Assembly (NCBI RefSeq): GCF_009870125.1
Contig: NC_046681.1
Location: forward strand, 24,016,001-24,080,000
Length of the DNA: 64,000 nucleotides
DNA from: Drosophila pseudoobscura
Taxonomy: Eukaryota; Arthropoda; Insecta; Diptera; Drosophilidae
Direction: 5' to 3'
The translations under genes were made by a program, and so were the position numbers. The notes below the pieces were generated by a model. It did not search any database and was not told the DNA's origin. It worked only from the letters and a program-made list of their open reading frames with translations. Each line of letters begins with the position of its first letter. The stretch's first letter is position 1. Positions 62,201 to 64,000 of this stretch are shown here, piece after piece.

Positions 62201-64000
62201 ATGGATAGATAGGTTTGGCTGACAAGACATGACAAAATGAGACATCAGTCACAGTTTAATAACTGCATATATCGAACGTCAGTGTTTGCGGGCTCAATCT
62301 AATCGTTCCAATTGATAGTCGGCACACACAAATGTGTCAGTGTACGCGCATATGCATATGTAAGTATGTACATATGTATATAATGTATGGGCATACCCTA
62401 TCACCTATCCAACGTGCCGCAGCTGATTAGAATTACCCTTCAGCGTCAGGCAAAAGCAGAGAGCAAAAAGCGAAAAGCGAAAAGCTCGCGACATAAATTT
62501 TCGGTCGAAGCTTTTTCTGCCTTTGCCGCCCCATTGATAAGATTTTCTATACATTTTTTGTTTGTTTCTGTGTCGTGTGTGGGCCCGTGGCTGGCAATAG
62601 CAAAGCGGTATTCAATAAGCGACGGAGCGTCTCCACGGGTACAATATCAAGGTAGAAAACAGAGAAAAAACCGGCACGAGTGTCGCGAATTTGTTGCTAA
62701 TAATTGGTGGGGTCATAAACAGACGATAGGCGTGTGGGCTTGATAAGAAAGCAAAACCTAAACACCTGGCCGAAAGTAGTTTCCTCTGAACCAGAGGTGA
62801 ATCACCAAATAAATTGACAGCGACAGCAGCAGCAGCAGAAATAAAACAATTGTTGCGACGGGTAGCCGACGATAAAGTTGCTGAATGGTTGAATGGAAAT
62901 TTTAATGGTAATGGATCAACTCTCCCTTTCCCTGCAGGACACCGCACAGAACAAGCTAAGCAACGAGCTGACGCTGCATGAGTTGAGCATTTTGCGCGTT
63001 GACCGAGCCACCGCCGATCCACAGGTGAGCAGCAGCTCCAACTCCAACGAGAAGTCAGCCAAGCCCTCGAGGCTGTCGGAGCGGGCCAAAAAGAAGTCCT
63101 GGTACAACGTCATTTATCCCAACTACAAGTCCCGAGCCGGCGACTTTAAGAAGCTCTTCAAGGACGTGCCAAACGATGAGCGACTGATTGTGGGTAGGTC
63201 ACACTACACTGGGGGCTACACCCACACACTCGACTCGAATCAATTTAAAATTCAATTTATTCGTAGATTACTCGTGCGCCCTGCAACGGGATATATTGGT
63301 CCAGGGCCGTCTGTATGTCTCACAGAACTACGTTTGCTTCCATGCCAACATCTTCAGCTGGGAGACCTATGTGAGCATCAAGTGGAAGGATGTGACGGCC
63401 ATAACCAAAGAGAAGACCGCCTTGGTGATACCCAATGCGATATCGATAGCCACTAGCAAGGACAAGTACTTCTTTGCCACATTCACATCGCGCGACAAGT
63501 CCTTCTTGATGCTCTTCCGTGTCTGGCAGAACACGTTGATGAACAAGCAATTCTCGCCGCAAGAGATTTGGAAATACGTCCACAACTGCTATGGCGAAGA
63601 GCTTGGCCTGACCACCGACGACGAGGACTATATTGATCCCACACTGCATAAGGATACGGAGACCGATGTGGAGTTTCAAACCGCCATTGATGACGACCAA
63701 TCGAATCAGTCGCAGCAACAACTACAGCAGCCCCAGCAGCGCCTAAGCGGCAACAGCAGTGCCAGCAGCGGCGGCAGCGGCCGGGCAGCAGAACCACGCA
63801 AATCAAAAACGAAATATTTCTTCAACTCTTCAAAATCTTCGAATTCAGCCAACGCCTCGGCCAGTGGCTCGGACAACAACAAAGACAGTAACCGAAAGCT
63901 GAGCAAGAAGATGAAACAGAATGCCAAAGAGCTCACGCTGAGCTCCGTGAAGCCAGCGGAGCAGTCGGTGGGCGTCACCATGATGAATTTACCCGGCAGC
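53207..64000 (+). CDS. CG34394: GRAM-domain sterol-transfer protein, GRAMD1/Aster type (3'-partial)
   Basis: Exons 53207-53556, 59949-60281, 60481-61057, 62938-63193 and 63267-64000 join in frame to 750 codons and continue past the window. Exon 1 is Gln/His/Ser-rich; exons 2-3 are low-complexity (Gln/Glu/Pro, then Ala/Ser/Thr) and presumably disordered. From about residue 470 the sequence reads KKKSWYNVIYPNYKSRAGDF, then a GRAM domain (about 490-600) with FKKLFKDVPNDERLIVDYSC, LVQGRLYVSQNYVCFHANIF and WKDVTAITKEKTALVIPNAI, followed by Ser/Asn/Lys-rich linker. In this family the GRAM domain binds acidic lipid and accessible cholesterol at the plasma membrane, and a later VASt domain and ER anchor (expected to the right) move cholesterol to the ER. 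Exon 2 is symmetrical (phase 2-2) and could be skipped. An alternative first exon lies at 58605-58651. The Drosophila gene name is from memory. Confidence 0.85.
55249..55272. repeat. (GCCT)n microsatellite
   Basis: About five GCCT/GCCA tetramers in a row. Confidence 0.8.
57356..57471. mobile_element. Decayed DINE-1-type relic
   Basis: The words CCTAGCAGGGGTAT, ATTTCGACCAGATGTTTG, GGGGTCTATCTTGTGGATAT and TTGATCAGCAGCA follow the order of a widespread Drosophila element end (GCAGGGGGTAT... TTTCGTCCAGA... GATCAGCATCA). It lies in inverse orientation to the 44-kb copy. Confidence 0.5.
57703..57945. repeat. Imperfect tandem duplication, unit about 110-120 bp
   Basis: The word series TTATGCACAAGCATTGTATGT, a T-rich spacer, CATTCGCTTGTGTGTCTCG is repeated as TCATGCACACGCAATGTATG, spacer, GTGGCTCGTGCGACTCGAG. 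A shorter internal repeat of GCATTCGCTTGTG.GTCTCG occurs at about 57747 and 57787, giving three related copies. Confidence 0.7.
58605..58651 (+). CDS. Candidate alternative first coding exon of the Aster-like gene
   Basis: ATG ATC AGC opens MISSGDIVSLTKPID and meets a GACAG|GTGTCG donor in phase 2. This is exactly the phase needed by both downstream acceptors (59949 and 60481); joined to 60481 it reads PIDRRDSITEE. It would give an isoform lacking the Gln-rich exon 1. Confidence 0.5.
61058..62937 (+). other. Third intron of the Aster-like gene (1.9 kb)
   Basis: Donor GTGAGT, acceptor CCCTGCAG. Contains a (GGAT)n microsatellite, a purine-rich block near 62450-62490, and an ATG at 62893 that is in frame with the next exon through the acceptor. 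No separate gene is supported; the frame at 61386-61697 has no recognisable domain. Confidence 0.55.
62184..62213. repeat. (GGAT/AGAT)n microsatellite
   Basis: Tetramer run of GGAT passing into AGAT. Confidence 0.85.

Noticed and set aside
1-64000. tRNA, rRNA, known microRNA and CRISPR-like arrays
   Set aside because: Searched by eye for tRNA B-box words and common fly microRNA seeds; GTTCGAA words near 1078, 3640 and 30172 lack a matching A box and cloverleaf. No spacer-repeat arrays of CRISPR type; the 8.8-9.3 kb array is an irregular minisatellite.

Overview
The window reads as fly (Drosophila) nuclear DNA. Genes are split by 54-70 bp introns with GT-AG ends, coding exons carry poly-Gln/Ala/Ser runs, intergenic DNA is rich in simple repeats, and DINE-1-type repeats are present, including one well-preserved copy ending in the 'gagtatcgggtataa' motif. 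That ending suggests the obscura group, but species is an inference. No prokaryotic features, rRNA or tRNA were found.

Layout. (1) 1-6795: no supportable exon; probably the long first intron or 5' flank of the next gene. (2) 6796-9746 (+): GalNAc-transferase of the GALNT2/Pgant2 type, missing only its first (signal-anchor) exon, with a long A/T-rich 3' UTR and a palindromic minisatellite in its last intron. (3) 10971-24110: mostly non-coding, with three small orphan-like genes that I assembled by hand: a 123-aa membrane protein (17339-17891, +), a 92-aa cysteine-rich protein (19559-19837, -) and a 187-aa membrane protein (23415-24110, +). (4) 24111-44029: about 20 kb with no supportable gene; low-complexity tracts, decayed DINE-1 pieces and part of a dispersed repeat pair. 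(5) 44030-52469: compact gene cluster: DINE-1 copy, a divergent single-bromodomain BET-like gene (+), Ptpa (-), Ostc (+) and a leucine-rich-repeat gene (+). (6) 52500-64000: the 5' two thirds of a GRAMD1/Aster-like sterol-transport gene with long introns and at least two possible first coding exons; it runs off the right edge.

The housekeeping genes act in separate processes: Golgi mucin-type O-glycosylation (Pgant2), ER N-glycosylation (Ostc), PP2A activation (Ptpa) and ER-plasma membrane cholesterol transfer (Aster). No operon-like logic is expected. The most novel items are the BET-derived bromodomain gene with an internal coiled-coil duplication, the orphan small membrane genes, a GC-AG intron in Ptpa, and alternative ends of the LRR and Aster genes. 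All splice models are read from sequence and reading-frame continuity only, without transcript support.
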